From Reyranella massiliensis 521 (GTDB taxonomy: Bacteria > Pseudomonadota > Alphaproteobacteria > Reyranellales > Reyranellaceae): a DNA stretch of 64,000 bases. A program made the translations under genes and the position numbers. This document shows, in pieces, positions 53,201 to 60,981 of the stretch (position 1 is the first letter of the stretch; each line of letters opens with the position of its first letter). The stretch lies in NCBI RefSeq assembly GCF_000312425.1, contig NZ_HE997181.1:1671829-1735828 (forward strand). The letters are read 5' to 3'. The notes under the pieces are model-generated. The model searched no databases and was not told the DNA's origin. It saw only the letters and a list, made by a program, of their open reading frames with translations.

Positions 53201-53310
53201 ACCAACTCCATGGCCGGTTCGACGACTTGAAGAGCGACGTCAACATGATGTCGGCCGTAACGCCCGGCGCCCTGCGCGAGATCTTCAACGCGCCGCTGGC
53301 CCCGAAGTAG
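50215..53310 (+). CDS. YhdP-like/DUF3971 AsmA-family envelope protein
   Basis: About 1031 residues, anchored by one N-terminal helix (VRVVAGVVLTLAALVIVAAI) with the rest beta-rich in the periplasm. The pattern of short amphipathic strands, a DUF3971-type N-terminal half (LRFTNDQNQVIASAPDAALTFEPRSVFQGIFLPTAVVVERPVIEADIARDGG) and an AsmA-like end (VGNETAQLYGVIVPAFALNNLLSNVPLLGPLLTGGKDGGMFAISYQLHGRFDD) match YhdP-type proteins thought to carry phospholipid to the outer membrane. A TTG at 50215 with GGAAAGAG upstream is preferred; an ATG at 50089 would overlap glnE. Confidence 0.85.
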   Translation: MVKRTYRVCVRVVAGVVLTLAALVIVAAIRLSAGPVDLDFLKPQITRLIDAPGNDIRPQFDRLAFEWTALNQPMRLAFQGLRFTNDQNQVIASAPDAALTFEPRSVFQGIFLPTAVVVERPVIEADIARDGGVFKRIFTSETGGAQGEAVSILIDQLLAEPNYKSLMGQLDSVKVQQATVTLRDLKSGLVWVAPGANAELRRDAAGVSIKANARFTGHGDPVDTSFSGVYTRDRSRILVDARIDGFKPWVFADLSPDLVLLRGVDVKLSGHMQIEASGQGEIRTVGVDITGGAGSVTLPGILQAAHEVRGMKARFSVDATEHVAKIDKVEMDFGAARILVTGSGTRTEDSRTFSGRAEIRQIPIDKLRDYWPLEFATGGREWAMANLSNGALDIAAEFALSSPVDDISAMKVDRLVGLLEYGGMTVRYMPHMPELQDVSGKARYENGSLRFDVVRGGAVGLKVVDGSIELTGLDGSVQTAALRLPITGSAQDVIRFLARPKLGLSKDVLYDYRRLGGDVEIDLSLGFPLINALAVADIDIKADATLTSFSLKDVLGDLDLTDATARLKYGDSELSVSGQGKLDGNTIDLNWRELFAAKAPFRRRYDVKGTVNADIVGKAGFPAVDPFITGPIGTTLSYQVATNGTSEVVGRFDLKGAKVFVEPLALTKVAGAEGLANLTLKLAPGGKLATADFEGRGAGLQAKGQARFGPDNLLQQITVQQAKLGRSDVSFDWKRVPAGVEMSVKGQSLELARVQEMLRARNEIAKREPKGPAADARNSTKMTLQIQDVILKHGSLGYLNGRFEMMGDRVTFADLGMGAGKGSTFRVTPGQSGRTLFLYVADFGQLLSQAGWMDGLVNGYLHIEGKFNDLWADPPLDGTLKMGPYRLQKVSPRPDIGTLNAAIDGLNSAGNALQQFDSLSANVSKAGDRIQVRNGRTSGQSIGLTTQGIVDVGNETAQLYGVIVPAFALNNLLSNVPLLGPLLTGGKDGGMFAISYQLHGRFDDLKSDVNMMSAVTPGALREIFNAPLAPK

Positions 53311-53319
53311 TCGGTCGCT

Positions 53320-53345
53320 GTCGGGAGAGGCCGAGACTCTCCGAC
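53320..53345. terminator. Candidate bidirectional terminator hairpin
   Basis: GTCGGGAGAG pairs with CTCTCCGAC through one bulged G (9 bp) around a 7-nt loop, in the 35-bp gap between the convergent YhdP-like gene and tyrS. A T-run is missing on both sides, so it may be a 3'-end hairpin rather than an efficient terminator. Confidence 0.4.
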
Positions 53346-54599
53346 TCAGACCGCACGCACCAGGACGTGCCGTTTGCGGCCGGCCGAGAGCTTCAGCGTA
53401 CCCGAGGAATCGAGGTCGGCTTCGCCCACGGTCGCCGTGTCGCTGACGATCGGCTTGTCGTTCAGCCGGGCGCCGCCGCCCTTGATGAGCTTGCGCGCCT
53501 CGTTGCGGCTTTCCGTCAGGCCGGCGTCGTGCAGCAGTTCGAAGGCGGCGATGCCGGCCTTGAGCTTCCCGCGCGCCATGTCGATGGTCGGCAGCGTCTC
53601 GGCCTTGGCGCCTTCCTCGAAGGTACGGCGTGCGGTTTCGGCGGCGCTGTCGGCGGCCTGCTTGCCGTGCGCCAGCGTCGTCACCTCGGTCGCGAGGATC
53701 TTCTTCGCCTCGTTGATCTCCTGGCCCTGCAGCGCCTCAAGCCGCGCGATCTCGGACAGGGGCATGTCGGTGAACAGCTTGAGGAAGCGGCCGACGTCGG
53801 CATCCTCGGTGTTGCGCCAGTATTGCCAGAAATCGTAGGGCGACAGCCGGTCGGGGTTGAGCCACACTGCGCCTGCGGCCGTCTTGCCCATCTTGGCGCC
53901 AGACGCGGTCGCGAGCAGCGGCGAGGTGAGCGCAAACAGTTCGGCGCCCTGCATGCGGCGGCCGAGATCGGCGCCCATGACGATATTGCCCCACTGGTCG
54001 GAGCCGCCCATCTGCGCGATGCAGTTGTAGCGCTTGTGCAGCTCCACGAAGTCGTAGGACTGCAGGATCATGTAGTTGAATTCGAGGAAGGTGAGCGGCT
54101 GGTCGCGATCGAGCCGCAGCTTGACCGAATCCATGGTCAGCATGCGGTTGACCGAGAAGTGCCGGCCGACATCGCGCAGCAGCGGAATGTAGAGCAGCCC
54201 GTCGAGCCAGTCGGCATTGTTGGCCATGACAGCTTCGGTCGGACCGTCGCCGAAGGTGAGGTAGTTCGAGAAGCTGCGCTTGATCGCCGCCATGTTGGAG
54301 TCGATCTGCGCCGTCGTCAGGAGCTGGCGCGTCTCGTCGCGGCCCGAGGGATCGCCGACCTTGGTCGTGCCGCCGCCCATCAGGGCGATCGGACGGTGGC
54401 CGCTCTTCTGCCACCAGCGCAGGAGCATGATCTGCAGCAAATGTCCGACATGCAGCGAATCGGCGGTGCAGTCGAAGCCGATATAGGCGGTGCGGACGCC
54501 GCTCGCGAGAAGTTCGTCGAGGCGCTGAAGGTCGCTGCACTGATGCACCATTCCGCGCTCGTGCACGATCCGCATGAAATCCGACTTGAAACCCGACAT
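53346..54599 (-). CDS. tyrS: Tyrosyl-tRNA synthetase
   Basis: 417-residue class I synthetase charging tRNATyr. Signatures: [22 protein letters not shown] (HIGH box as HVGH), [20 protein letters not shown], the tyrosine pocket [31 protein letters not shown], and [12 protein letters not shown] in the KMSKS position. A C-terminal S4-like RNA-binding domain follows ([19 protein letters not shown]). The ATG at 54599 ([16 protein letters not shown]) is chosen over a 25-residue upstream extension. It is divergent from anmK. Confidence 0.95.
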   Translation of the reverse strand: MSGFKSDFMRIVHERGMVHQCSDLQRLDELLASGVRTAYIGFDCTADSLHVGHLLQIMLLRWWQKSGHRPIALMGGGTTKVGDPSGRDETRQLLTTAQIDSNMAAIKRSFSNYLTFGDGPTEAVMANNADWLDGLLYIPLLRDVGRHFSVNRMLTMDSVKLRLDRDQPLTFLEFNYMILQSYDFVELHKRYNCIAQMGGSDQWGNIVMGADLGRRMQGAELFALTSPLLATASGAKMGKTAAGAVWLNPDRLSPYDFWQYWRNTEDADVGRFLKLFTDMPLSEIARLEALQGQEINEAKKILATEVTTLAHGKQAADSAAETARRTFEEGAKAETLPTIDMARGKLKAGIAAFELLHDAGLTESRNEARKLIKGGGARLNDKPIVSDTATVGEADLDSSGTLKLSAGRKRHVLVRAV

Positions 54600-54695
54600 A
54601 TCGCCGTCCGCCGCCGCCTGGCTCGTTTGTTCGTGAAGGGCCGTGGGTGTAACATGTGAGGGTAAGTGCCTCAACGGCTCGCCATACCCCAGACT

Positions 54696-55793
54696 ATGCT
54701 CACCCAGCTTGCAACCGAACGGCCGTTGCGCACTCTAGGCCTCATGAGCGGGACCTCGGTCGACGGCGTCGACGTGGCCCTGATCGAGACCGACGGCGAA
54801 CGTATCGCCTCCTATGGGCCGAGCCTCACCGTTCCCTATGCAGACGAGGTGCGTCGCACGATCCGCGCAGCCTTTGGCGCCGAGCAGGTGTCGGAAGCGA
54901 CGCGTGCCGCCGAACGGGCCGTGACCGAGGCGCATGCCGACGCCGTGCGACGCTGGTCGAGCGAGCAGGGCGTGCCGCTCTCGACGGTGGATCTCGTGGG
55001 CTTCCATGGCCAGACGATCACGCACCGGCCGGAGCGGCGCTTCACCTGGCAGATCGGCGACGGCGCCGCTCTGGCGCGTGCGTTGGGCGTGCGCGTGATC
55101 AACGAGCTGCGCATCGCCGATGTCGCCGCAGGCGGGCAGGGCGCACCGCTGGTACCGGCCTATCATGCGGCCCTCGTGCGCGATCTGCCGCGGCCGCTTG
55201 CGGTGGTGAACATCGGCGGCGTCGCCAACGTCACTTGGGTGGGGGCGGACGGGGCGCTGCTGGCTTTCGATACCGGCCCGGGCAACGGGCCGATCGACGA
55301 CTGGTGTGCGCGGCGCGCCGGCCAGCGCTACGACAAGGACGGCGCACTTGCGGCCTCGGGCAAGGTCGACCGCGCGAGGCTCGAACGCTTCGGCGAGCAT
55401 CGCTACTTTGCGCGCACGCCGCCCAAGTCGCTCGACCGTGGCGATTTCAACGATGCCTGGGCGGAAGGGCTGAGCGCCGCCGATGGCGCCGCGACTCTGA
55501 CGCGTGGCACGGCACGCGCCATCGCGCTCGCTGCCCGGCATTTCCCGGCGCCGGTTCTTCAATGGGTGGTCTGCGGCGGCGGTGCGCGTAATCCGACGTT
55601 GTTGAGTGCGATTGCCGAGGAAACGCACGGCAAGGTCGTGACGGCGGCCGATCTCGGCTGGGACGGCGACGCCCTCGAAGCGCAGGCCTTTGCCTTCCTG
55701 GCCGTGCGCTCCCTGCGTGGTTTGCCACTGACCTATCCGACGACGACCGGCGCGCCGCGTCCCATGACGGGCGGCCGCCTCAGCGAACCCTAG
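54696..55793 (+). CDS. anmK: Anhydro-N-acetylmuramic acid kinase
   Basis: 365-residue sugar kinase of murein recycling: 1,6-anhydroMurNAc to MurNAc-6-phosphate. Landmarks: [23 protein letters not shown] (phosphate-binding), [62 protein letters not shown] and [22 protein letters not shown] at 54666 is an alternative start. The ~95-bp divergent gap with tyrS shows no clear operator. Its end overlaps the convergent hydrolase gene by 4 nt. Confidence 0.94.
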   Translation: MLTQLATERPLRTLGLMSGTSVDGVDVALIETDGERIASYGPSLTVPYADEVRRTIRAAFGAEQVSEATRAAERAVTEAHADAVRRWSSEQGVPLSTVDLVGFHGQTITHRPERRFTWQIGDGAALARALGVRVINELRIADVAAGGQGAPLVPAYHAALVRDLPRPLAVVNIGGVANVTWVGADGALLAFDTGPGNGPIDDWCARRAGQRYDKDGALAASGKVDRARLERFGEHRYFARTPPKSLDRGDFNDAWAEGLSAADGAATLTRGTARAIALAARHFPAPVLQWVVCGGGARNPTLLSAIAEETHGKVVTAADLGWDGDALEAQAFAFLAVRSLRGLPLTYPTTTGAPRPMTGGRLSEP

Positions 55794-56464
55794 GGTTCCT
55801 TGTTGCTCGTCGCGCGGCCCGGCGGATTGAGCAGGGATTTGGCAACGTACCTGTCGACATCGACGGCGAGCTTGTCGAGCGAGTCGTGGAAAAAGTGGTT
55901 TGCGCCCTTCACGGTGCGCGACTCCACGGTGATGCCCTTCTGCAGCGACAGTCGCGCGACCAGCTTCTGGATGTCGGCGAGCGGCACCACTTCGTCGCGC
56001 TCCGCGCCCACGATCAGACCCGAAGAAGGGCAGGGCGCGAGGAAGGCGAAGTCGTAGGAGTTGGCCGGCGGCGCCACCGAGACGAAGCAGTCGATCTCCG
56101 GTCGGCGCATCAGCAACTGCATGCCGATCCACGCGCCGAACGAGTAGCCGGCGATCCAGCACGACTTGGCGTCGGCGTTCATGCCCTGCAGCCAGTCGAG
56201 TGCCGCGGCCGCATCGGAGAGTTCGCCCATGCCGTTGTCGAAGCGGCCCTGGCTGCGACCGACGCCGCGCGTGTTGAAGCGCAACACCGAGAAGCCGCGA
56301 TTCACGAAGACATGGAAGAGCGAGAACACGACCTTGTGGTTCATCGTTCCGCCATATTGCGGATGCGGATGGAGGATCAGCGCGATGGGCGCACGTTCTT
56401 CCTTGCTCTGGTGATAGCGGCCTTCGAGACGACCCTCGGGGCCGGTGAACATCACGTCAGGCAT
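55790..56464 (-). CDS. Alpha/beta hydrolase
   Basis: 224-residue serine hydrolase. The fold starts with VMFTGPEGRLEGRYHQ; an early HPHPQYGGTMNHKVVF oxyanion region follows, then LRFNTRGVGRSQGRFDNG, the nucleophile elbow GYSFGAWIGMQLL (G-Y-S-F-G), acid in GAERDEVVP and the catalytic histidine in KGANHFFHD. It matches the small conserved alpha/beta hydrolase type (COG2945), with no fixed substrate. No signal peptide. It is divergent from iscR across 239 bp. Confidence 0.88.
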   Translation of the reverse strand: MPDVMFTGPEGRLEGRYHQSKEERAPIALILHPHPQYGGTMNHKVVFSLFHVFVNRGFSVLRFNTRGVGRSQGRFDNGMGELSDAAAALDWLQGMNADAKSCWIAGYSFGAWIGMQLLMRRPEIDCFVSVAPPANSYDFAFLAPCPSSGLIVGAERDEVVPLADIQKLVARLSLQKGITVESRTVKGANHFFHDSLDKLAVDVDRYVAKSLLNPPGRATSNKEP

Positions 56465-56537
56465 GGAGACTCCGGTTTTTCACCCTGTTGACCTCCGGTC
56501 GTAACCGATTTGGGGCGATCGATGGGGGGGATTCTTG

Positions 56538-56570
56538 ATACTTGACCGACTTACTCGGATTATCTAAATC
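56538..56570 (+). promoter_or_regulatory. iscR promoter overlapped by an IscR-type box
   Basis: ATACTTGACC, GACT, TACTCGGATTAT resembles the type 1 IscR site (in Escherichia coli, TTGACC...TTACTCGG before iscR). The same bases give a promoter: TTGACC (56542), 17 bp, TAAATC (56565). Bound [2Fe-2S]-IscR would block RNA polymerase, the known autorepression. The predicted leader is about 125 nt. Confidence 0.65.
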
Positions 56571-56629
56571 CCGAGCTACGTAGTTGGTTTTTGCCCGAAC
56601 CCCGCCTTGAGGGGCCGGAATATCGTAGT

Positions 56630-56660
56630 AACGCCTTGGTTTTCAAGACCTTTAGGCGTT
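56630..56660 (+). other. Nested hairpin in the iscR leader
   Basis: AACGCC (56630) pairs with GGCGTT (ending 56660), enclosing GGT...ACC with a 7-nt loop. It lies 43 nt before the iscR start, so it would not block the ribosome directly. Its significance is unknown. Confidence 0.35.
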
Positions 56661-56703
56661 CCGTAATGCAAGGTCGGATGATCCGGCCATGATGGAGGAT
56701 GCT

Positions 56704-57180
56704 GTGAAGCTCAGCACCAAGGGTCGTTACGCCGTTATGGCGATGGTCGATCTGGCGCGCCACGCCCAGGCGAAGCCGGTTTCCCTGTCGGATATTGCCA
56801 CCCGGCAGGAGATTTCCCTGTCCTATCTCGAACAGCTCTTTGCCCGGCTGCGACGCGCCGGTCTCGTGAAGAGCGTGCGCGGTCCCGGCGGCGGCTACCG
56901 TCTGGCCCGCCTGTCGATGGAGACCCGGGTCTCCGAGATCATCCTGGCGGTCGACGAGCCGATCAGCGCCACCCGCTGCACCGAGATGGGGGCGCCCGGC
57001 TGCCGCACCGACCGTAGCAAGTGCCTGACCCACGACCTGTGGGAGGAGCTGGGCAACCAGATCCACATGTTCCTGAGCTCGGTTACCCTGCACGACGTGC
57101 TGGAGCGCAAGCTGGCGTCGCGCATCGTCGAGGCGCCGGGCGTTCCGGAGGCCGAATCGTCGATGGCCGCCGCCAGCTAG
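56704..57180 (+). CDS. iscR: Fe-S cluster regulator IscR
   Basis: 158-residue Rrf2-family repressor whose [2Fe-2S] state reports cluster supply. It begins VKLSTKGRYAVMAMVDLARH, with helix-turn-helix SLSDIATRQEISLSYLEQLFARLRRAGLVKSVRGPGGGYRLAR. Cluster ligands are C92, C100 and C107, plus H110 in CLTHDLW; spacing is slightly wider than in Escherichia coli. The start is a GTG with GGAGG 5 nt upstream; ATGs at 56689/56692 lie before that site and are rejected. First gene of the isc operon, 14 bp from the next. Confidence 0.95.
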   Translation: MKLSTKGRYAVMAMVDLARHAQAKPVSLSDIATRQEISLSYLEQLFARLRRAGLVKSVRGPGGGYRLARLSMETRVSEIILAVDEPISATRCTEMGAPGCRTDRSKCLTHDLWEELGNQIHMFLSSVTLHDVLERKLASRIVEAPGVPEAESSMAAAS

Positions 57181-57194
57181 GGACTGCCCGGACC

Positions 57195-58319
57195 ATGGCC
57201 GCGTTCGCGTACCTCGACCACAACGCCACCAGCCCCCTGCGGCCGGCCGCGTTCGAGTCGATGGTCGAGGTGCTGCGCGCCGGCGGCAATCCGTCGTCCG
57301 TCCATGCCGCCGGGCGCAAGGCCCGCGCCGCCGTCGAGACGGCGCGCCGCCAGGTGGCCGCCCTCGTGGGCGCATTGCCGGCCGAGATTGTCTTCACGTC
57401 GGGCGGCACCGAAGCCAACAACCTGGCGCTTTCCGGCGCCGGCCGTCGCCGCGTCCTGGTTTCGGCGGTCGAGCACGACAGCGTGCTGCGCGCCGTGCCG
57501 GGGGCGGAGATCGTCGGCGTGGATGGCAACGGCGTCGTCGATCTGGCGGCGCTGGAGCGGGCGCTGGGGTCGTCCGCAGGCGAACCGGCCCTGGTGTCGG
57601 TCATGCTGGCCAACAACGAGACCGGCGTGCTGCAGCCGATCGCCGACGTCGTACGCCTGGCGCGCGCCGCCGGTGCGCTGGTCCATTGCGATGCCGTCCA
57701 GGCGGCCGGCAAGGTGCCGGTCGAGGTGCATGGTCTCGGCGTCGACTATCTCAGCCTGTCCGCCCACAAGCTCGGCGGCCCGACTGGCGTCGGCGCCCTG
57801 ATGGTGCGCGACGGCGCCCCCTTCGCGACGGATCGCCGGGGCGGCGGCCAGGAATCCAACCGCCGCGCCGGTACGGAGAACGTGGCCGGGATCGTGGGCT
57901 TCGGCGTTGCGGCGCAGGAGGCGGCCGACGGGGGACGCGATCTCGCTGGCTGGCGCGACCGGATCGAATTTTCTCTTGTCCAGATTGCGCCACGAGCACG
58001 TGTTTTCGGCGTTGGTGCCAGGCGGTTAGGCAATACGAGCTGCATCTCCATGCCGGGCGTTCCGGCCGAGACGCAGGTCATGTCGCTCGATCTTGCCGGT
58101 GTCTGTATCGGTGCCGGAGCGGCCTGTTCGTCGGGCAAGGTCCAGCGGTCGGCCGTTCTGGCGGCCATGGGCGTGCCGGTCGAGGAGGCCGGGAGCGCCA
58201 TCAGAATTAGCTTGGGCTGGAACACCGAACCGGCCGATATCGAGCGCTTGATCGCCGCGTGGCGGGACCTATATATCCGAGTGACGCAGTCGGATATTTC
58301 TCAGGCTGAAGCAGCGTAG
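57195..58319 (+). CDS. Second cysteine desulfurase (NifS-like) preceding iscS
   Basis: 374-residue PLP enzyme removing sulfur from cysteine. It starts AYLDHNATSPLRPAAFESM; EIVFTSGGTEANNLAL binds cofactor; the PLP lysine is in LSLSAHKLGGPTGVGAL; the persulfide cysteine is C311 in GAGAACSSGKVQRS. The cysteine loop differs from that of IscS ([16 protein letters not shown]), so it is a paralogue, not a duplicate. A paired arrangement is also remembered from Rickettsia. It may supply sulfur to another acceptor such as thio-tRNA modification; that is inference. Confidence 0.9.
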   Translation: MAAFAYLDHNATSPLRPAAFESMVEVLRAGGNPSSVHAAGRKARAAVETARRQVAALVGALPAEIVFTSGGTEANNLALSGAGRRRVLVSAVEHDSVLRAVPGAEIVGVDGNGVVDLAALERALGSSAGEPALVSVMLANNETGVLQPIADVVRLARAAGALVHCDAVQAAGKVPVEVHGLGVDYLSLSAHKLGGPTGVGALMVRDGAPFATDRRGGGQESNRRAGTENVAGIVGFGVAAQEAADGGRDLAGWRDRIEFSLVQIAPRARVFGVGARRLGNTSCISMPGVPAETQVMSLDLAGVCIGAGAACSSGKVQRSAVLAAMGVPVEEAGSAIRISLGWNTEPADIERLIAAWRDLYIRVTQSDISQAEAA

Positions 58320-58337
58320 GAGTTTCAAGGGGTTAGC

Positions 58338-59576
58338 ATGACAGCCATTACCCAGATCCGGCGCAACGACCAGCCGATCTACCTGGACTACCAGGCGACA
58401 ACACCCATGGATCCGCGGGTCCTGGAAGTGATGATGCCGTACTTTACCTACAAGTTCGGCAATTCGGGCTCGCGTAGCCACGCCTACGGCTGGGAGGCCG
58501 AGGAAGGGGTGGAGAAGGCGCGCAGCCAGATCGCCAAGCTGATCGGGGCGGACGAGAAGGAGGTCATCTACACCTCCGGCGCCACCGAATCGAACAACCT
58601 CGCGATCCGCGGCGTGGCCGAGTTCTACAAGGACCGCAAGAACCACATCATCACCACGGTGACGGAGCACAAGTGCGTGCTCGACACCTGCCGCCATCTC
58701 GAGCAGCAGGGCTTCGAGGTCACCTATCTGCCGGTCCAGCAGAACGGCCTGCTCGACCTCGACGTGCTGCGCGCGGCGATCACCGACAAGACCGTGCTGG
58801 TTTCGGTAATGGCGGTGAACAACGAGATCGGCGTCATCCAGCCGCTGGCCGAGATCGGCAAGATCTGCCGCGAGCGCAAGGTCTTCTTCCACACCGACGC
58901 GGCCCAGGCGGCCGGCAAGATCCCGCTCGACGTCGAGGCGATGAACATCGACCTGATGAGCATCTCGGGTCACAAGATCTATGGGCCCAAGGGCATCGGC
59001 GCGCTCTACGTCCGGCGCAAGCCGCGCGTGCGGCTGGTCGCCATGATCCATGGCGGCGGCCAGGAGCGCGGTTTCCGCTCGGGCACGCTGCCGACGCCGC
59101 TCTGCGTCGGCTTGGGCGAGGCCTGCGAGATCGCGATGAAGGAGATGGATACCGAGGCCAAGCGCCTGGCCAAGCTCCAGGAGCGCATGCTGAAGGGCCT
59201 GCAGGCCAAGCTGACGGACATCGTCGTCAACGGCGACCTGGAGCATCGCATCCCGGGCAACCTCAACATCTCCTTCGCCTACGTCGAAGGCGAGTCGCTG
59301 ATGATGGGGATCAAGAACCTGTCGGTGTCGTCCGGTTCGGCCTGCACCTCGGCGTCGCTGGAGCCCAGCTACGTGCTGCGGGCGCTGGGCGTCGAAGAGG
59401 AGATGGCGCACACCTCGCTGCGCATCGGCCTCGGCCGCTTCACGACCGAGCACGAAGTCGACACCGCCGTCGACGAGCTGGTGCGCCACGTCACCAAGCT
59501 GCGCGAAATGAGCCCGCTCTGGGAGATGGCCCAGGAAGGGATCGACCTCAAGTCGATCGAATGGGCGGCCCACTAG
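58338..59576 (+). CDS. iscS: Cysteine desulfurase IscS
   Basis: 412-residue PLP-dependent homodimer delivering persulfide sulfur to IscU. Motifs: [39 protein letters not shown], the PLP lysine in [20 protein letters not shown], and the persulfide C336 in [22 protein letters not shown]. Length and sequence match the group I housekeeping desulfurase. GTAGGAG lies upstream. The 54-bp gap to iscU contains a GC-rich hairpin. Confidence 0.96.
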   Translation: MTAITQIRRNDQPIYLDYQATTPMDPRVLEVMMPYFTYKFGNSGSRSHAYGWEAEEGVEKARSQIAKLIGADEKEVIYTSGATESNNLAIRGVAEFYKDRKNHIITTVTEHKCVLDTCRHLEQQGFEVTYLPVQQNGLLDLDVLRAAITDKTVLVSVMAVNNEIGVIQPLAEIGKICRERKVFFHTDAAQAAGKIPLDVEAMNIDLMSISGHKIYGPKGIGALYVRRKPRVRLVAMIHGGGQERGFRSGTLPTPLCVGLGEACEIAMKEMDTEAKRLAKLQERMLKGLQAKLTDIVVNGDLEHRIPGNLNISFAYVEGESLMMGIKNLSVSSGSACTSASLEPSYVLRALGVEEEMAHTSLRIGLGRFTTEHEVDTAVDELVRHVTKLREMSPLWEMAQEGIDLKSIEWAAH

Positions 59577-59586
59577 TTTTACCGAT

Positions 59587-59610
59587 GCGCGGCCTTTTGG
59601 GGCGTCGCGC
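59587..59610 (+). other. GC-rich hairpin between iscS and iscU
   Basis: GCGCG pairs with CGCGC and extends by a G-U and a C-G pair to seven pairs around a ~10-nt loop with TTTT. It lies 20 nt before the iscU start. In Escherichia coli the iscS-iscU junction is where iron-regulated cleavage separates iscR from the rest; this hairpin could serve a similar role (inference). Confidence 0.35.
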
Positions 59611-59630
59611 TGAGATTTGAGGAGAGTGTC

Positions 59631-60038
59631 ATGGCCTACAGCGAAAAGCTGATCGACCACTACGAGAATCCGCGCAACATCGGGTCGCTCGACAAGAATG
59701 CCGAAGATGTCGGCACGGGTCTGGTTGGCGCTCCGGCCTGCGGCGACGTGATGAAGCTGCAGATCAAGGTCGGCCCGGACGGGCTGATCGAGGATGCCAA
59801 GTTCAAGACCTTCGGCTGCGGCTCGGCCATTGCGTCCAGCTCGCTCGTCACCGAATGGGTGAAGGGCAAGACGATCGACGAGGCCGAGACGATCAAGAAC
59901 ACCGACATCGCGCGCCACCTGGCGCTGCCGCCGGTGAAGATTCACTGCTCGGTCCTGGCCGAGGACGCGATCAAGGCGGCAATCGCCGACTATCGCGCCA
60001 AGGCCCAGAAGGAAGAGCCGAAAGAAGCGGCCGAGTAG
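59631..60038 (+). CDS. iscU: Fe-S cluster scaffold IscU
   Basis: 135-residue scaffold on which [2Fe-2S] clusters are built and passed on by HscA/HscB. Ligands are C37 (with D39) in APACGDVMKLQI, C63 in TFGCGSAIASSS and C106 in IHCSVLAEDAI; the chaperone motif LPPVK just before the last cysteine is the HscA binding site. GAGGAG precedes the ATG. A short acidic/basic tail (KAQKEEPKEAAE) follows the fold. Confidence 0.96.
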   Translation: MAYSEKLIDHYENPRNIGSLDKNAEDVGTGLVGAPACGDVMKLQIKVGPDGLIEDAKFKTFGCGSAIASSSLVTEWVKGKTIDEAETIKNTDIARHLALPPVKIHCSVLAEDAIKAAIADYRAKAQKEEPKEAAE

Positions 60039-60060
60039 CAGCAGTCGGAGCAAGGTAGCC

Positions 60061-60459
60061 ATGAGCACGACCACGGATACGGCGAAGCCCGCCGCTCCCG
60101 CCGCCGCCCCGAGGCCGCGCCGTCCGCGCCCGCAGGTGATGACGGTGACGCCGCTCGCCGCCGAGCGCGTCAAGGCGCTGATCGAGGGCCGCGGCAAGCC
60201 GACGGCCGGAATCCGCATCGGCGTGCGCAGCAAGGGCTGCTCGGGCATGAGCTACACGCTCGAATTCGCCGACAAGCAGGAGCCGATGGACGAGGTGGTC
60301 GAGGCCGGCGGCATCAGGCTGCTGATCGACCCCAAGGCCTCGCTGTTCCTGATCGGCACCGAGATGGACTACGAGGAAGAGAAGCTGAAGTCGGGCTTCG
60401 TGTTCAAGAACCCGAACGAGAAGGGACGCTGCGGCTGTGGCGAGTCCTTCCACGTCTGA
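60061..60459 (+). CDS. iscA: A-type Fe-S carrier IscA
   Basis: 132-residue iron-binding or cluster-carrier protein. The core starts at VMTVTPLAAERVKALIEGRG. The three conserved cysteines are in SKGCSGMSYTLEF and in KGRCGCGESFHV at the C-terminus. An Ala/Pro/Arg-rich N-terminal extension of about 25 residues precedes the core and is longer than in Escherichia coli IscA (107 residues). It is 22 bp from iscU. Confidence 0.94.
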   Translation: MSTTTDTAKPAAPAAAPRPRRPRPQVMTVTPLAAERVKALIEGRGKPTAGIRIGVRSKGCSGMSYTLEFADKQEPMDEVVEAGGIRLLIDPKASLFLIGTEMDYEEEKLKSGFVFKNPNEKGRCGCGESFHV

Positions 60460-60468
60460 AGTCGGATC

Positions 60469-60981
60469 ATGGATCATTTCGCGCGGCTGGGATTGCCGGC
60501 GGCGCTGGACATCGAGACGGCCGCACTGGATCGGGCCTATTTCGCCCTCCAGCGGCAGTGGCATCCGGACCGCTTCGTAGGCAAGCACCCCGAGGAGCGC
60601 GCCCGCGCCTCGGTCGAGGCTGCGGCCCTCAACGACGCCTATCGCACGTTGAAGGATCCGCTGAGCCGGGCCGTCTATCTCGCCGGGCTCAAGGGCGTGG
60701 AACTGCCGGGGGACGGCAAGACCATCGACGATCCCGATCTCCTGATGGAGGCGATGGAGGCACGCGAGGAACTGCATGAGGCGTCGAGCGGCGAGGCGGT
60801 CGAAGCACTGGCGGCCAAGGCGCGCGACGAGGTGAACAAGGCAATGGCGGCGCTGGGCAGTTTGTTCTTGGCAAACGACCGGCCGGCCATCAGAAAAACG
60901 CTCCTTCGTCTGCGCTACCTCGACAAGTTCGCCGAGGAGGCGCGTGCGCGACGTATGAATATTGAACGGTCCAGGGCATGA
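60469..60981 (+). CDS. hscB: J-domain co-chaperone HscB
   Basis: 170-residue type III J-protein that brings IscU to HscA and triggers its ATPase. The J-domain carries HPD in [35 protein letters not shown] is typical. The C-terminal three-helix part ([38 protein letters not shown]) is the IscU-binding domain. The stop overlaps the hscA ATG (ATGA). Confidence 0.93.
   Translation: MDHFARLGLPAALDIETAALDRAYFALQRQWHPDRFVGKHPEERARASVEAAALNDAYRTLKDPLSRAVYLAGLKGVELPGDGKTIDDPDLLMEAMEAREELHEASSGEAVEALAAKARDEVNKAMAALGSLFLANDRPAIRKTLLRLRYLDKFAEEARARRMNIERSRA

Noticed and set aside
58269..60248. 659-codon open frame antisense to iscS-iscU-iscA
   Set aside because: It crosses three well-supported genes and their spacers; the composition is that of a GC-rich antisense shadow.
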